Below are positions 17,042 through 25,400 of a stretch of 54,450 nucleotides of DNA, one piece after another. Made by a program: the position numbers and the translations under genes. Numbering within the stretch: the first letter of the stretch is position 1; each line of letters begins with the position of its first letter. Source of the DNA: Acidobacteriota bacterium (GTDB taxonomy: Bacteria > Acidobacteriota > Vicinamibacteria > Marinacidobacterales > Marinacidobacteraceae); the NCBI GenBank assembly GCA_022826195.1, contig JAJDVI010000092.1, positions 1 to 54,450 on the forward strand, read 5' to 3'. The notes under the pieces are model-generated. The model did not search any database and was not told the DNA's origin. It was given only the letters and a program-made list of their open reading frames with translations.

Positions 17042-18526
17042 TTGTTCCTCGATCGGGCTCTGGCCGGTGTCTATCGCGCGCGCGTCGCGTGGGGCAACGG
17101 GGTCGATATCCTGGTCGACGCCTGGCGCAGCGCGCCTCCGGACCATCGTGCCGCGATGATTGCCGGTCAGGGCGACCTGCATCGGGCCGGGCTTCGCGGC
17201 GGTGCGGGCTGGAAGAAGCTCGCCGAGGGAGATGCCGCGGGCGCCTTGCGGGTGGCTCGGGCGGAGAAATCCGCAAACCCGGCCCTGGAGCTGCTGGAGG
17301 CCGAGGCGTTGCTGGCGCTCGGCGCAATCGTGGCGGGGTTCGATCGCCTGGACGCCTTGCATCGACGGGGCAATGCGGCCGCCAGCCTCGTCCTCGCCCG
17401 CCGCCGGCACATGCTCGGCGACCATGCCGGCGCGGAGCAGGTGGCCCTGGCCCTGCCGATCCATGCGCAGGCGGCGCTGACCGGCGCGCGGGCGGCCCTG
17501 ATGAATGATCGTGCCCGGGCCGCGATCCGTTACCTGGAGCCGTTCCTGGACGGCTCCGCCCCCATCCCGGAGCCGATGGTGGCCGGCATGGTGGCGGTCA
17601 CGGCAGCGTCCGCGCTGGCCCGGATCGGCCGGTTCGACTTGTTGGGGCGCTTTGCGCGTCGTCTGCTCGAGCCGGTCGATCTTCCCCCGGACATGATGCC
17701 CTTCGTCGCCCGCGCCGCATGGCACGGGGGGCTTGCCGCGCAGGCGTGGGAGCGGTTCCGGGGGCACGATGGACACACCGAGCCCTGGATGGCGGCGGCC
17801 CGGCTGGAGCTCGCCCTGCTCGCGGGAGACGCGGAGCGCGCGTTGCGGCTCATGGAGCAGGCGGGGCCGATGGGCGCGCCTTCCGAGGCGGCCCTCGCTC
17901 TGCTCTCCGGCGCAGCCCTGGACGGACCCGCGGGTGAAGAGGCCGGGAAGTTGTTTCGCGAGGGGGTCACCGTCCATGTCTGGCGCACCCATCCCCACCG
18001 CTGGCAGCCCTGGATCGAGGCCGCGCTCCGGACCCCGGCGGAGGTCGGAGTCTTCGACCTTGCCGCCGGCGAGCTGCCGGACGCCCAGGTGGTTCCGCAG
18101 GTCGTGCTGGACGACTCGGCGCTCATCCACCTGCTGCCGCCGGTTCCCGTGCCCGGGCGCGCGCACGGGGGGGCGGGGGTCTGGATCGGGGAGCCACTTT
18201 GCCGGGGAGCGGGCGTGGATCTCGACTGGCCGGAGCGTGAGACCGCGGTCATCGAGGCGGCCGGGTTGCCCGCGGCGGGCCGCGACGACGCCGCGGTCTG
18301 GGTCCTCGGGACGGATGAAGCGCTGCCGCACGTCCATGAGGGTCGCGCGATCGTGGCCGTCGCGCGGCCGGGGGATCCTTTCTGGGCCGGGCCGATTCCC
18401 GAGCGCGTCTGGCCGGCCCTGCGCGTGGTGCGCCCCGACCCGCGCGAGAGGTGGAACGGCGCCGGCGCCCGCGTCGCCGATGCGGCGCGGACGGTGCTGA
18501 ACGGGGCCGGGGCCCGGTGCACGTGA
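17042..18526 (+). CDS. TPR-like helical repeat protein of the T6SS operon
   Basis: A 494-residue Ala/Leu-rich protein with repeated helix-turn-helix units such as GDAAGALRVARAEKSANPALELLEAEALLALG and GDHAGAEQVALALPIHAQAALTGARAAL, consistent with tetratricopeptide-like repeats over about residues 55-310. No signal peptide or membrane segment is clear. The start codon is uncertain; TTG 17042 is used. The C-terminal third is not TPR-like. It sits between tssC and a pentapeptide protein and overlaps the latter, so an assembly-scaffold or accessory role is likely, but I know no named family for it. Confidence 0.7.
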   Translation: MFLDRALAGVYRARVAWGNGVDILVDAWRSAPPDHRAAMIAGQGDLHRAGLRGGAGWKKLAEGDAAGALRVARAEKSANPALELLEAEALLALGAIVAGFDRLDALHRRGNAAASLVLARRRHMLGDHAGAEQVALALPIHAQAALTGARAALMNDRARAAIRYLEPFLDGSAPIPEPMVAGMVAVTAASALARIGRFDLLGRFARRLLEPVDLPPDMMPFVARAAWHGGLAAQAWERFRGHDGHTEPWMAAARLELALLAGDAERALRLMEQAGPMGAPSEAALALLSGAALDGPAGEEAGKLFREGVTVHVWRTHPHRWQPWIEAALRTPAEVGVFDLAAGELPDAQVVPQVVLDDSALIHLLPPVPVPGRAHGGAGVWIGEPLCRGAGVDLDWPERETAVIEAAGLPAAGRDDAAVWVLGTDEALPHVHEGRAIVAVARPGDPFWAGPIPERVWPALRVVRPDPRERWNGAGARVADAARTVLNGAGARCT

Positions 18527-19605
18527 AGGCCCCGCGGCTGGAGTTCCAGGATCCGATCGGCGCTCACCGCAATGCCGGGATCCCGATGAGCGGCGTCACG
18601 TGGACCGGCGAGACATTCCAGGACGAGGACATCGCGGGGGTCGTGTTCAACGACTGCGTGCTGGAGCGTGTCCGCCTCGAGCGCATGAACATGCGACAGA
18701 CGATGTTTCTGAACTGCCGGTTCGATGACTGCGTGGTCCATGACTGTCAGCTCGTCAGCGCCGGCTGGGTCGATTGCCACGGGGCCGGGCTGCGGATCTC
18801 CGGAGGAGAGTTCGCCGAGACCCTGTTCTCGCAGTGCAACCTCTCCCGTCTGGATCTCGATCAGGGGGGCAGGCAGAACACCCTGTCCGAGAGCACGTTC
18901 GGGCGCGTGGCGTTCAACGGGGCGGGGTGCGAGCAGGTGATCTTCACCATCACCGGCTGCACGATCGACTCGCTCGCGGCCGAGAACGCGGCCTGGCGTC
19001 AGAGCAGCTTCATCGCCGTCGATCTCGGATCGTGGGCGCTGAACGGAGCCCGGATGGACAAGTGCTGCTTCATCCGCGCGACCGGCAACGGCACGGATCT
19101 GTCGAAGGTGCGGTTCGAAGCCTGCAACCTGTACCAGAGCGAGCTCCGCGGGGCGCGCCTGCGCGAGGCTCCGGGCTCGATCTTTGCCGAGTGCGACCTT
19201 GCCGACGCGGACTTCATCGAGGCGGATCTCAAGGGCAGCCTGTTCGCGAAATCCGCCGCACCGCGGGCCCGCTTCGACCGGGCGCACCTCGACGGCGCCC
19301 TCTTCCCCAAGGCCGTGCTCCACGGCGCCAGCTTCGCCGGGGCAACGGCGAGGCAGAGCGTGTGGCAGGACGCGGATCTCACCGGCGCCGATCTCGCTTC
19401 GATGGATGCCTTCCGGTCCACGTTTCGCAACGCCGTGCTCCGGGACGCCGAAGTCGGGAACACCCGGTTCGTCGAGGCCGACCTGCATGGAGTCGAGGAG
19501 ACGCTTGCCGGAGCGGATCTCCGCGGCTCGCGCGGGACGGTGCAGTGGCGCGCGGAACGCGAGGCGGAGGTGCGAGACAGGGCGCCCTCTTCCCCGCGTG
19601 GATAG
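18523..19605 (+). CDS. Pentapeptide repeat protein
   Basis: About 360 residues, almost entirely of A(D/N)LxX-type pentapeptide repeats: examples are DCVLERVRLERMNMRQ, DLSKVRFEACNLYQSELRGA and DLTGADLASMDAFRSTF. These predict a right-handed quadrilateral beta helix. Its repeats resemble those in the C-terminal half of the DUF2169 protein at 30-32.5 kb. The GTG at 18523 overlaps the upstream stop as GTGA; GTG 18517 is an alternative. Pentapeptide proteins occur beside T6SS spike genes, perhaps as effector adaptors; the exact role is unknown. Confidence 0.85.
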   Translation: MKAPRLEFQDPIGAHRNAGIPMSGVTWTGETFQDEDIAGVVFNDCVLERVRLERMNMRQTMFLNCRFDDCVVHDCQLVSAGWVDCHGAGLRISGGEFAETLFSQCNLSRLDLDQGGRQNTLSESTFGRVAFNGAGCEQVIFTITGCTIDSLAAENAAWRQSSFIAVDLGSWALNGARMDKCCFIRATGNGTDLSKVRFEACNLYQSELRGARLREAPGSIFAECDLADADFIEADLKGSLFAKSAAPRARFDRAHLDGALFPKAVLHGASFAGATARQSVWQDADLTGADLASMDAFRSTFRNAVLRDAEVGNTRFVEADLHGVEETLAGADLRGSRGTVQWRAEREAEVRDRAPSSPRG

Positions 19606-19652
19606 ATTTCCGCTCTAGCGGACTGGAATAGGAGAACGCAGGAGGAAAGCCC

Positions 19653-20222
19653 ATGGCCCACCAGCCCGGCTACTTTCCGACTTTGGACGGAGTGAGGCGC
19701 GTGCGCCTCTCGGAATGGGCGCGCGAGCAGGGTATCGCGCGGATCACCGCGTACCGGATGCTCAAGCGCGGGCTTCTGCCGGTGCCGAGCGATCGTTCGC
19801 CGACCGGGCGATGGTACGTGCTGCTGCCGTCGACGCGCAGCGGAAGGACCGCCTTCTACACCCGGGCGACGCCCGGCAAGTCGCAGATCGCGGTCATCAA
19901 TCGCCAGGTAGCCGCCCTGTCGCGGTGGGCCGCGGCCTACGAGCGGCCCGTGCATACCGTGGTCCGCGAGATCGCGGACCCGTTCACCGGCGGTGCCCTG
20001 CCAAGGCTGGAGAAACTGCTCTTCGACAGCCACATCACCAGCATCGTCATCCACAGCCCGGCCGTGGTGGGCGACTTCGCATTCCGGCTTCTTTCCGCCG
20101 CGCTCGCGCCTCAGGGCCGAATGATCTCGGCCCTCCACCAGTCGGAGCCGGAGGAGGAGCACGATCCGGCCGACCCGCGGTTCGCCGCCAACGAGAATCG
20201 AGGCCGGGCCGCGATCCCTTGA
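19653..20222 (+). CDS. IS607-type serine recombinase-like protein, probably catalytically dead regulator
   Basis: A 189-residue protein with an N-terminal MerR/excisionase-type helix-turn-helix (VRLSEWAREQGIARITAYRML, 17-37) and a following region (about 60-160) laid out like the resolvase domain of IS607-family serine recombinases. The place of the catalytic motif Tyr-x-Arg-Val-Ser reads YTRATPGKSQ, so the nucleophilic serine is missing, and the later Asp-Arg-Leu motif is also not recognisable. No TnpB partner or IS ends flank it. The ATG has AGGAGGAAAG upstream. I infer a domesticated DNA-binding regulator of the T6SS, not an active transposase. Confidence 0.6.
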   Translation: MAHQPGYFPTLDGVRRVRLSEWAREQGIARITAYRMLKRGLLPVPSDRSPTGRWYVLLPSTRSGRTAFYTRATPGKSQIAVINRQVAALSRWAAAYERPVHTVVREIADPFTGGALPRLEKLLFDSHITSIVIHSPAVVGDFAFRLLSAALAPQGRMISALHQSEPEEEHDPADPRFAANENRGRAAIP

Positions 20223-20307
20223 CCACCGAGTGCGGTCCTGCGCGGGGCGGCAGACACCGCCAGGTGCGCACGCTCTCCGGGAGTCGAGTAGCCGGGACCG
20301 CGGTCGA

Positions 20308-21408
20308 TCACCCGGCCAGCGGCAGGCGCACCACCGACTTCGCCTCCCCGAGTACGGCCAGGCCGCCGAGCGCGGCCTGGCCGTCGAGCACCGCGGGCGG
20401 CGCATTGTCCGGATTGAGCTGGAGAAAGAGGCTCGCCTGCGGAGACGGCGAGCCGATGTAGGCCGAGGCCAGCGCGTGGAGCGACCGGCGGCGCGCCCGG
20501 TCCCGAGCCCAGTTCCTGGCCGCCGGCCGGGAACCGCCGTCGATCACGATCTCGACCCCGGCCGCCGGCAGGCGACATCTCGATCCCAGCACCGCCTTCA
20601 CCGGACCACCGACGCGCGCCGGCCTCAGGGTGATGACCTCCGCGCCGGTGAATTCCTTCACCCGCACCGGAAGCTCCGTGAACGCCCGAAACAACTCCGC
20701 GAGCCCCGACGCCGATATGGAGCCCAGGAACAGCCCGGCCAGTCCCACCGAGCCCTCCGGCTCCATCTGGAAGGTGTCGGACAATACTCCGCCCGCCCTC
20801 GCGGAGAGCGGTGCCGAACGGCCTGCCACGCGGGAGGCCAGCACCGTCGCCTCGAGCTGCCCGCCCGTGGCGAGCGCGAATGCCGCGTTGTTTCTGAACT
20901 GCCCTTCTTCGAGCGCGTGCATGAGGCGATCGGCGGGTCCATCGAGCCAGGCGGCCATGGCGCCGCCTCCGCGATGGTCCTGGATGATCCGCGCGATGTC
21001 GGACTTGGGCAGCGGCGAGCCCGTGGCGGCCAGACCCAGAGCGTTCAGATTCAACACCGCGCCGTTCGTTTCGAGGGCGACGTCGTCGATCTCCGATGTC
21101 GGGAACGCCAGCGAAGGCCTGAACCGGTACATCAGCCGCCGAGCCTCGGGCGAGGCCCTTCGCAGCAGCCACCGCAGCACTCCGATGGCGGGCCAGAGCC
21201 GCCAGCCGCCCGGATTCAGCATGAGGTCCTGAGCAAGCGGGTGGCTCATGTTGAAGAGATCGATGCCGCTCTCGGGGACGGACGCCGGCGCGTCTCCCGG
21301 CGGCGGGATATTCGGCGCCTTCGCCTCGACGCTCTCCGGCAAGCGGCCCCGCTCCGGAGCCGGCGCCTTCAGGACGTCCGGCGGGAGGGTTTCAAACTGG
21401 GCGGACAA
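20308..21408 (-). CDS. tssG: T6SS baseplate protein TssG
   Basis: A 366-residue baseplate wedge protein. Family features include WPAIGVLRWLLRR and YRFRPSLAFPTSEIDDV near the N-terminus, then the GLAGLFLGSISASGLAELFRAFTELPVRVKEF region. The TTG at 21408 is preferred: it has GAGGAAG just upstream and overlaps the 3' end of tssF by 17 bases. It forms a minus-strand operon tssE-tssF-tssG and converges on the recombinase-like gene. Confidence 0.9.
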   Translation of the reverse strand: MSAQFETLPPDVLKAPAPERGRLPESVEAKAPNIPPPGDAPASVPESGIDLFNMSHPLAQDLMLNPGGWRLWPAIGVLRWLLRRASPEARRLMYRFRPSLAFPTSEIDDVALETNGAVLNLNALGLAATGSPLPKSDIARIIQDHRGGGAMAAWLDGPADRLMHALEEGQFRNNAAFALATGGQLEATVLASRVAGRSAPLSARAGGVLSDTFQMEPEGSVGLAGLFLGSISASGLAELFRAFTELPVRVKEFTGAEVITLRPARVGGPVKAVLGSRCRLPAAGVEIVIDGGSRPAARNWARDRARRRSLHALASAYIGSPSPQASLFLQLNPDNAPPAVLDGQAALGGLAVLGEAKSVVRLPLAG

Positions 21409-23020
21409 TGACTTCCTCGACCTGGTTGAGCCCCCGCTGGCTGTCGAGCAGCTCACCGATGACGCGCTTGATCATCGCCCAGCTCGTCGTTCGGTACCGG
21501 TCACTGTCGAAGGGGAGCATCATGGCCAGACCCGCATGCGGGTGACCTCCGTGCAGCGCCGCTACCTGCCGGAGCGAGGGGGGGCCGATGCCGTCGACCC
21601 AGCTCGCTTCCCGGCCGCCCGGGAACTGCTTCAGAAAATCACGCAGCACGTTCCGGCGGCCGCGCGAGATCAAGCTGCTCATGCTGCTGCTCAGGTATCC
21701 GATCAATGACTCCATGGCCTGCGGACCGGTCATGGCGGGCCGGTACGGGGTGGGTGCGATGGCGAGCGAGGAGCGCCACCCCCCCAGGCTCTCGATCGGC
21801 TCCAGGCGAGAGCCGACCGGGATCCGATACGCCACGTCGCGGTTGCTCGCCAGCGCCGTCGGAGCCGCCAGAAAGCGCTGGCGACCGAGCGTCGCGTAGT
21901 CCAGACCCTGGAAGTACAGCAGCACCTCGGCACCCATGCGCGAAGTGGTCCGCCGCACGCCCCAGCGAATGCCGGTGCCGCGGACCGAGCCGAACGCCAC
22001 CACCGGATCGAGGCGGATCGACTCGTTGCTCTCCGATGTGTGGAAGTCCACCGCTTCCACCGAGTGACATTCCACGGTCCGGTAGCGCAGCGCATCGATC
22101 CTGACCGGGTATTCGAGGTTGCGGCCGTCGACGTTGAACGGGGTCGCCGCCGCCGGCCACAGGTTGACCGCGGGCACCCGATTCACCGAAACGAGATCGG
22201 GCGCAAGCGCGGCGGGCAATGCAAGCGGTCGGGAGAACCAGAAACGCAACTCGGCACCGGGAGCGAGGCGAATTCCCGACAGCGAGATGAAGCGGAACTT
22301 GGCTGGGAATGCGATGAACTCGGTGACCAGGCGGTGCGCGTTGTGGGCGGCGGGCCGAACCGGGAGCGCCGCCTCCTCGGGCGTGAAGCCGTGAATCCGC
22401 ACGCTGGTTCTCGGCACCTGGACCGGCGCCCCGTCGCCCGCCGGGGCGAGCTCGATCCTCACCAGCCGCTCCGCGAACGCATCCATGAGCGTGGCCGCGC
22501 TCAGCTCGTCATTGCCCAGACACAGCAGGAGGCGGCCGGCGGCCGGGTGGCCGACCAGCCGCACCCCGATCCCGTCCATGGCGCCGCCGGATGGGGCCAG
22601 CCGCCGCAGCTTCAGCGTGAGGGGACTGGCGGTCACATCCATCGTCGTGCTGAAGCACACCAGCGACCGACCACCGGCATGGTAGTCGAACCGCGTGCCG
22701 CGGGGGATGTTCTGCGCCTCGCTTCCGTCCCGAAGATCGAGCAGCGCCATGGACGGGACCGGCTCCAGGAGGGCCGGCGCAAGGATGGAGAGAATCGCCT
22801 GCGGCAGCTCCGTTGCGTTGTTCTCGATCATCAGGCGCATGCGCGCTGCGAGAAAGGCCGTGCTTTCCACCACGCGCTCCACACCCGGGTCCCGGGAGCG
22901 ACTCGATCCGATGTCGAGCCGGGCGGCGACGTTCGGGTACATCTGGGCAAAGACACGTCCCTGGGCGCGGAGTGCCTCAAGCTCCCTGACGTAGGCCTCT
23001 ATGAGTTGATTGTCGAGCAT
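21392..23020 (-). CDS. tssF: T6SS baseplate protein TssF
   Basis: A 542-residue baseplate wedge protein. It starts MLDNQLIEAYVRELEALRAQG, as in the family, and keeps the YPNVAARLD segment, FLAARMRLMIENNATELPQAIL and the late NRDVAYRIPVGSRLEPIESLGGW region. It forms the wedge with TssE, TssG and TssK. The ATG at 23020 was chosen over upstream in-frame codons because the family homology starts there. Confidence 0.93.
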   Translation of the reverse strand: MLDNQLIEAYVRELEALRAQGRVFAQMYPNVAARLDIGSSRSRDPGVERVVESTAFLAARMRLMIENNATELPQAILSILAPALLEPVPSMALLDLRDGSEAQNIPRGTRFDYHAGGRSLVCFSTTMDVTASPLTLKLRRLAPSGGAMDGIGVRLVGHPAAGRLLLCLGNDELSAATLMDAFAERLVRIELAPAGDGAPVQVPRTSVRIHGFTPEEAALPVRPAAHNAHRLVTEFIAFPAKFRFISLSGIRLAPGAELRFWFSRPLALPAALAPDLVSVNRVPAVNLWPAAATPFNVDGRNLEYPVRIDALRYRTVECHSVEAVDFHTSESNESIRLDPVVAFGSVRGTGIRWGVRRTTSRMGAEVLLYFQGLDYATLGRQRFLAAPTALASNRDVAYRIPVGSRLEPIESLGGWRSSLAIAPTPYRPAMTGPQAMESLIGYLSSSMSSLISRGRRNVLRDFLKQFPGGREASWVDGIGPPSLRQVAALHGGHPHAGLAMMLPFDSDRYRTTSWAMIKRVIGELLDSQRGLNQVEEVIVRPV

Positions 23021-23093
23021 CCCCGGTTCCGTCCTGTCTCGTCGCGGAGCCGACTCTCCCGGACTCCCGCCATCCACTCGTCCGGCTCCACGC

Positions 23094-23489
23094 TCACCGG
23101 TCTTCGAGGACCACCACCTCCGAGCCGAGACCGCCCCCGATACGCGGAGACAGGACGCGGAGCCTGACCGAGCCGGAGCCGGCTTCTCCCGCATGTGCTT
23201 CGATGTAGAACGCGAAGCCGGAGGTATCCTCCGTCGGGGTCACCCGTACGTGCTCCAGGCGGGGCTCGTGTCTCCGGATCGCGTCCCTGATCCAGCCGGC
23301 TATGCGCTCGCAGTCCGCGGAGGAAGCGGGCGTCATCCCCGCCGCGCCGGGCAGCCCCCAGTTCAGGATTCCGGGCAGGGAACGCTCATGAGTGCGGCGC
23401 GCCCCGAGAAGGTCGGCCAGATCACGCGCCAGCTCCGCGGGCCCGGACTCCCGATCCGACTCGAATCTATCGAATACCAGCGTCCGCAT
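23094..23489 (-). CDS. tssE: T6SS baseplate protein TssE (gp25-like)
   Basis: A 131-residue lysozyme-like/gp25 baseplate protein. The N-terminal helix DLADLLGARR is followed by SLPGILNWGLPG, which matches the gp25 pattern of a short loop and a Tyr/Trp-Gly-Leu-Pro motif, then a C-terminal beta-rich half. It is first in the minus-strand tssE-F-G operon. Its promoter should lie in the duplicated AT-rich region upstream. Confidence 0.85.
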   Translation of the reverse strand: MRTLVFDRFESDRESGPAELARDLADLLGARRTHERSLPGILNWGLPGAAGMTPASSADCERIAGWIRDAIRRHEPRLEHVRVTPTEDTSGFAFYIEAHAGEAGSGSVRLRVLSPRIGGGLGSEVVVLEDR

Positions 23490-23584
23490 GACAGCGCTCG
23501 CAGGTGTGCGAAGGACAAGATACTTCCCCGACCTCCGAAAGTCGAGATGAACTTTACCGGCGCGCGGTCGGCCGGTCCTGGCGG

Positions 23585-23812
23585 AAATGAATTCGGATCA
23601 GGACGGCCGGACAGGTTCGAATCGATCTCATACTTCTCCTGTCGTGTCTCGACGAGTTTTCCCTTCGCACGAATATGAATCATTTGATATCAATTGGAGC
23701 TGCATGAGAAAAAAGGGCGGCCCACTACGGTGTTGCGCATTGTCATCATTCGCACCGATCGGAAACCGGCCGGCCGATCGGAGGAATGACCCATGACGAC
23801 CATCCCATTGCA
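23585..23812 (+). repeat. Tandem duplication copy 1 (228 bp) upstream of hcp
   Basis: The first of two diverged direct copies. Both start AAATGAATTCGGATCA and run through ATCGATCTCATACTTCTCC, TTGATATCAATTGGA and a GATCGG/GACCGG-rich stretch to ATGACCCATG(A/G)CGACCATC. Copy 1 therefore ends with a second, truncated version of the hcp start. It lies in the divergent region between tssE and hcp. Confidence 0.85.
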
Positions 23813-24040
23813 AAATGAATTCGGATCAAAACGGCCAAATGAGATCAAATCGATCTCATACTTCTCCAATCGCGCCTCGACGGTTCTTTCTTCGCATGGA
23901 TATGAACTATTTGATATCAATTGGACCTATATGAAAATAAAAAAAAGATCCACTCCGATATTGCGCGTCGCTATCATGGGCACCGACCGGTAATCGACCG
24001 GCCGAACGGAGAAATGACCCATGGCGACCATCGCTTTAGA
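23813..24040 (+). repeat. Tandem duplication copy 2 containing the hcp 5' region
   Basis: The second copy joins copy 1 without a gap and includes the real hcp start at 24021. It shares the TTGATATCAA palindrome (23911-23920; 23684-23693 in copy 1) and differs by scattered substitutions. An extra inverted repeat TGAGATC/GATCTCA (23840-23858) is unique to it. Confidence 0.85.
23903..23940 (+). promoter_or_regulatory. Candidate hcp control region
   Basis: An AT-rich stretch about 80-120 bases before hcp with TGAACTATTTGATATCAATT, then an A-rich run. TTGATA could act as a -35, but no good -10 lies at the right spacing, so an activator or operator site is more likely. The matching segment in copy 1 begins TGAATCATT, also found upstream of clpV. 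Confidence 0.3.
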
Positions 24041-24638
24041 GCTTGCAAACATTCCGGGCGAGTGCATGCTCGCGGACCACATCGACCAGTTGGACGCCGT
24101 TTCCCTGCGAGACTCCCTGGAAATACGCGCGAGCCAGGGTGCGGGGCCCTCGGTGGGCCGAGCGCAACAGAGGGATATCGAGCTGACGCGATACAAGGAC
24201 CGGGCCAGCCCGAAGCTCGCTCAGGCATGTGCGGCGGGGGAAGACCTCGGAGAGGTGAAGATCCATCTCTTCCGTACGGTCGGAGAGAGCGTGACGAAGT
24301 TCATGACCTATACCCTGACGGAGGCCTTCGTCTCGCGCATCGAGTACGACACCATCGACGATGTCGGATCGCCGTTCCAGCCGCACATCGGTCCGGGCGA
24401 GATAGCGCCCCCTTCCGAGCTGGGAGCGCCTGCGCTGGCGGGAGCCGTGGCCTCGCCGGGTTCCGAGATGATTCGGCTCGCTCCCCGCTCGCTGATCGGG
24501 GGCACCCGGGGAATTCCGGGCAACCGGGAGGTCGAGCGGCTGTGGCTGAACGCGGCCACGATCAAGTGGACGTACATCCAGGCCGCCGGCGGAAGCCTCG
24601 AGAAAGGGTGGGACATCAGGGCCGGGCGATCGCTCTAG
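24021..24638 (+). CDS. hcp: Hcp-family T6SS tube protein, copy 1
   Basis: A 205-residue Hcp-type tail-tube protein. The diagnostic central motif RDIELTRYKDRASPKLAQACAAG corresponds to the family's DI-x-(I/L)TK-x-DKASPxL pattern. VKIHLFRT and ALTEAFVSRIEY-like strands follow. It is longer than usual (about 160-170 residues), with a 30-residue loop around 115-150. The ATG has GGAG upstream; an out-of-frame ATG seven bases earlier is conserved in both copies of the duplication. Hcp hexamers stack into the injected tube. Confidence 0.9.
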   Translation: MATIALELANIPGECMLADHIDQLDAVSLRDSLEIRASQGAGPSVGRAQQRDIELTRYKDRASPKLAQACAAGEDLGEVKIHLFRTVGESVTKFMTYTLTEAFVSRIEYDTIDDVGSPFQPHIGPGEIAPPSELGAPALAGAVASPGSEMIRLAPRSLIGGTRGIPGNREVERLWLNAATIKWTYIQAAGGSLEKGWDIRAGRSL

Positions 24639-24690
24639 CCGATATCCGGGCTCTTCTGCAACGTTGGAAAGCGACAAGGAGATATGAGAC

Positions 24691-25188
24691 ATGTCTACCA
24701 TCATGGTGAAAATGCCCGGCCTCGAAGGTGAAGTGACGACCGCGGACTACGAGGGGCAGCTCGGATGCCGGACGCTCCGGCACACCATCGCCCTTCCCGT
24801 GTTCGCGAGGGGAGCGCAGCGCACCGAGGGCGCCTCGTGGCATGGGGCGATCGAGCTGGGCCGGGCGATGGACAAGGCCACTCCGCTTCTGCGTCACGCG
24901 GTGTGCTCGCACAAGGACTTCGACGAGGTCGTGATCACTCGGCTCGAGACCCGGGCGGGCACTCGCCGGGTAGCGGAGGAGATCACGCTGAAGCAGGTCA
25001 ACGTGGTCCGGATGGACCTCGATACGCCGGTCGACATGGGGACCCACACCCCCGTCGACGAGCCGATCGAGACCATTTCCCTGGAGTACGGCGAGATCAA
25101 GTGGGACTACAAGTACCTGCCCCCCGGCGGGACGGAGTCCGCCGTGATAGGCGCCTACGACATCGACGCACAGGCGATCCCGGCATAG
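24691..25188 (+). CDS. hcp: Hcp-family T6SS tube protein, copy 2
   Basis: A 165-residue Hcp of normal size. It opens MSTIMVKMPGLEGEVTTADYEGQLGCRTLRH, has HGAIELGRAMDKATPLLRHA as the Hcp core, and ends ISLEYGEIKWDYKY. It closely resembles the N-terminal domain of the Hcp-VgrG fusion at 27969, more than it resembles Hcp copy 1. GGAG precedes the ATG. It probably forms the main tube on which the fused spike sits. Confidence 0.92.
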   Translation: MSTIMVKMPGLEGEVTTADYEGQLGCRTLRHTIALPVFARGAQRTEGASWHGAIELGRAMDKATPLLRHAVCSHKDFDEVVITRLETRAGTRRVAEEITLKQVNVVRMDLDTPVDMGTHTPVDEPIETISLEYGEIKWDYKYLPPGGTESAVIGAYDIDAQAIPA

Positions 25189-25330
25189 GTGCCGGTCGGG
25201 CCCGCCGGAGCAGTCGGGAGCAGGAAGGCGCGCCCGGCGAGCGAGCGCGATGGGTCGCCGTCCGCCTTTCCGTCCCGGTGGTCCCGAGCCGGGGCGTGGG
25301 CCCGGCAATCCTGAAGCAGCCTGGATAGTC

Positions 25331-25362
25331 GGCCCCCGGGGTCCGCGAGGTCCCCGGGGCCG
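25331..25362 (+). terminator. GC-rich hairpin between hcp2 and the VgrG-like gene
   Basis: An imperfect hairpin with arms around GGCCCCCGGGGTCC and GGTCCCCGGGGCC, separated by four bases, in the 212-base gap after hcp2. No U-tract follows, so it may be an attenuator or mRNA-end stabiliser that lets hcp2 be expressed more strongly than the spike gene. Confidence 0.4.
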
Positions 25363-25400
25363 GTTCCGGAAACGGACCGGACGCAGGGAGAACCAGACCA

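Noticed and set aside
19610..19621. CCGCTCTAGCGG as an operator for the recombinase-like gene
   Set aside because: Only 5-bp arms; not repeated elsewhere that I noticed.
23793..23993. 66-codon frame beginning with the truncated hcp start in duplication copy 1
   Set aside because: It leaves the Hcp sequence after about six codons and runs through the control region of copy 2, so it is a by-product of the duplication.
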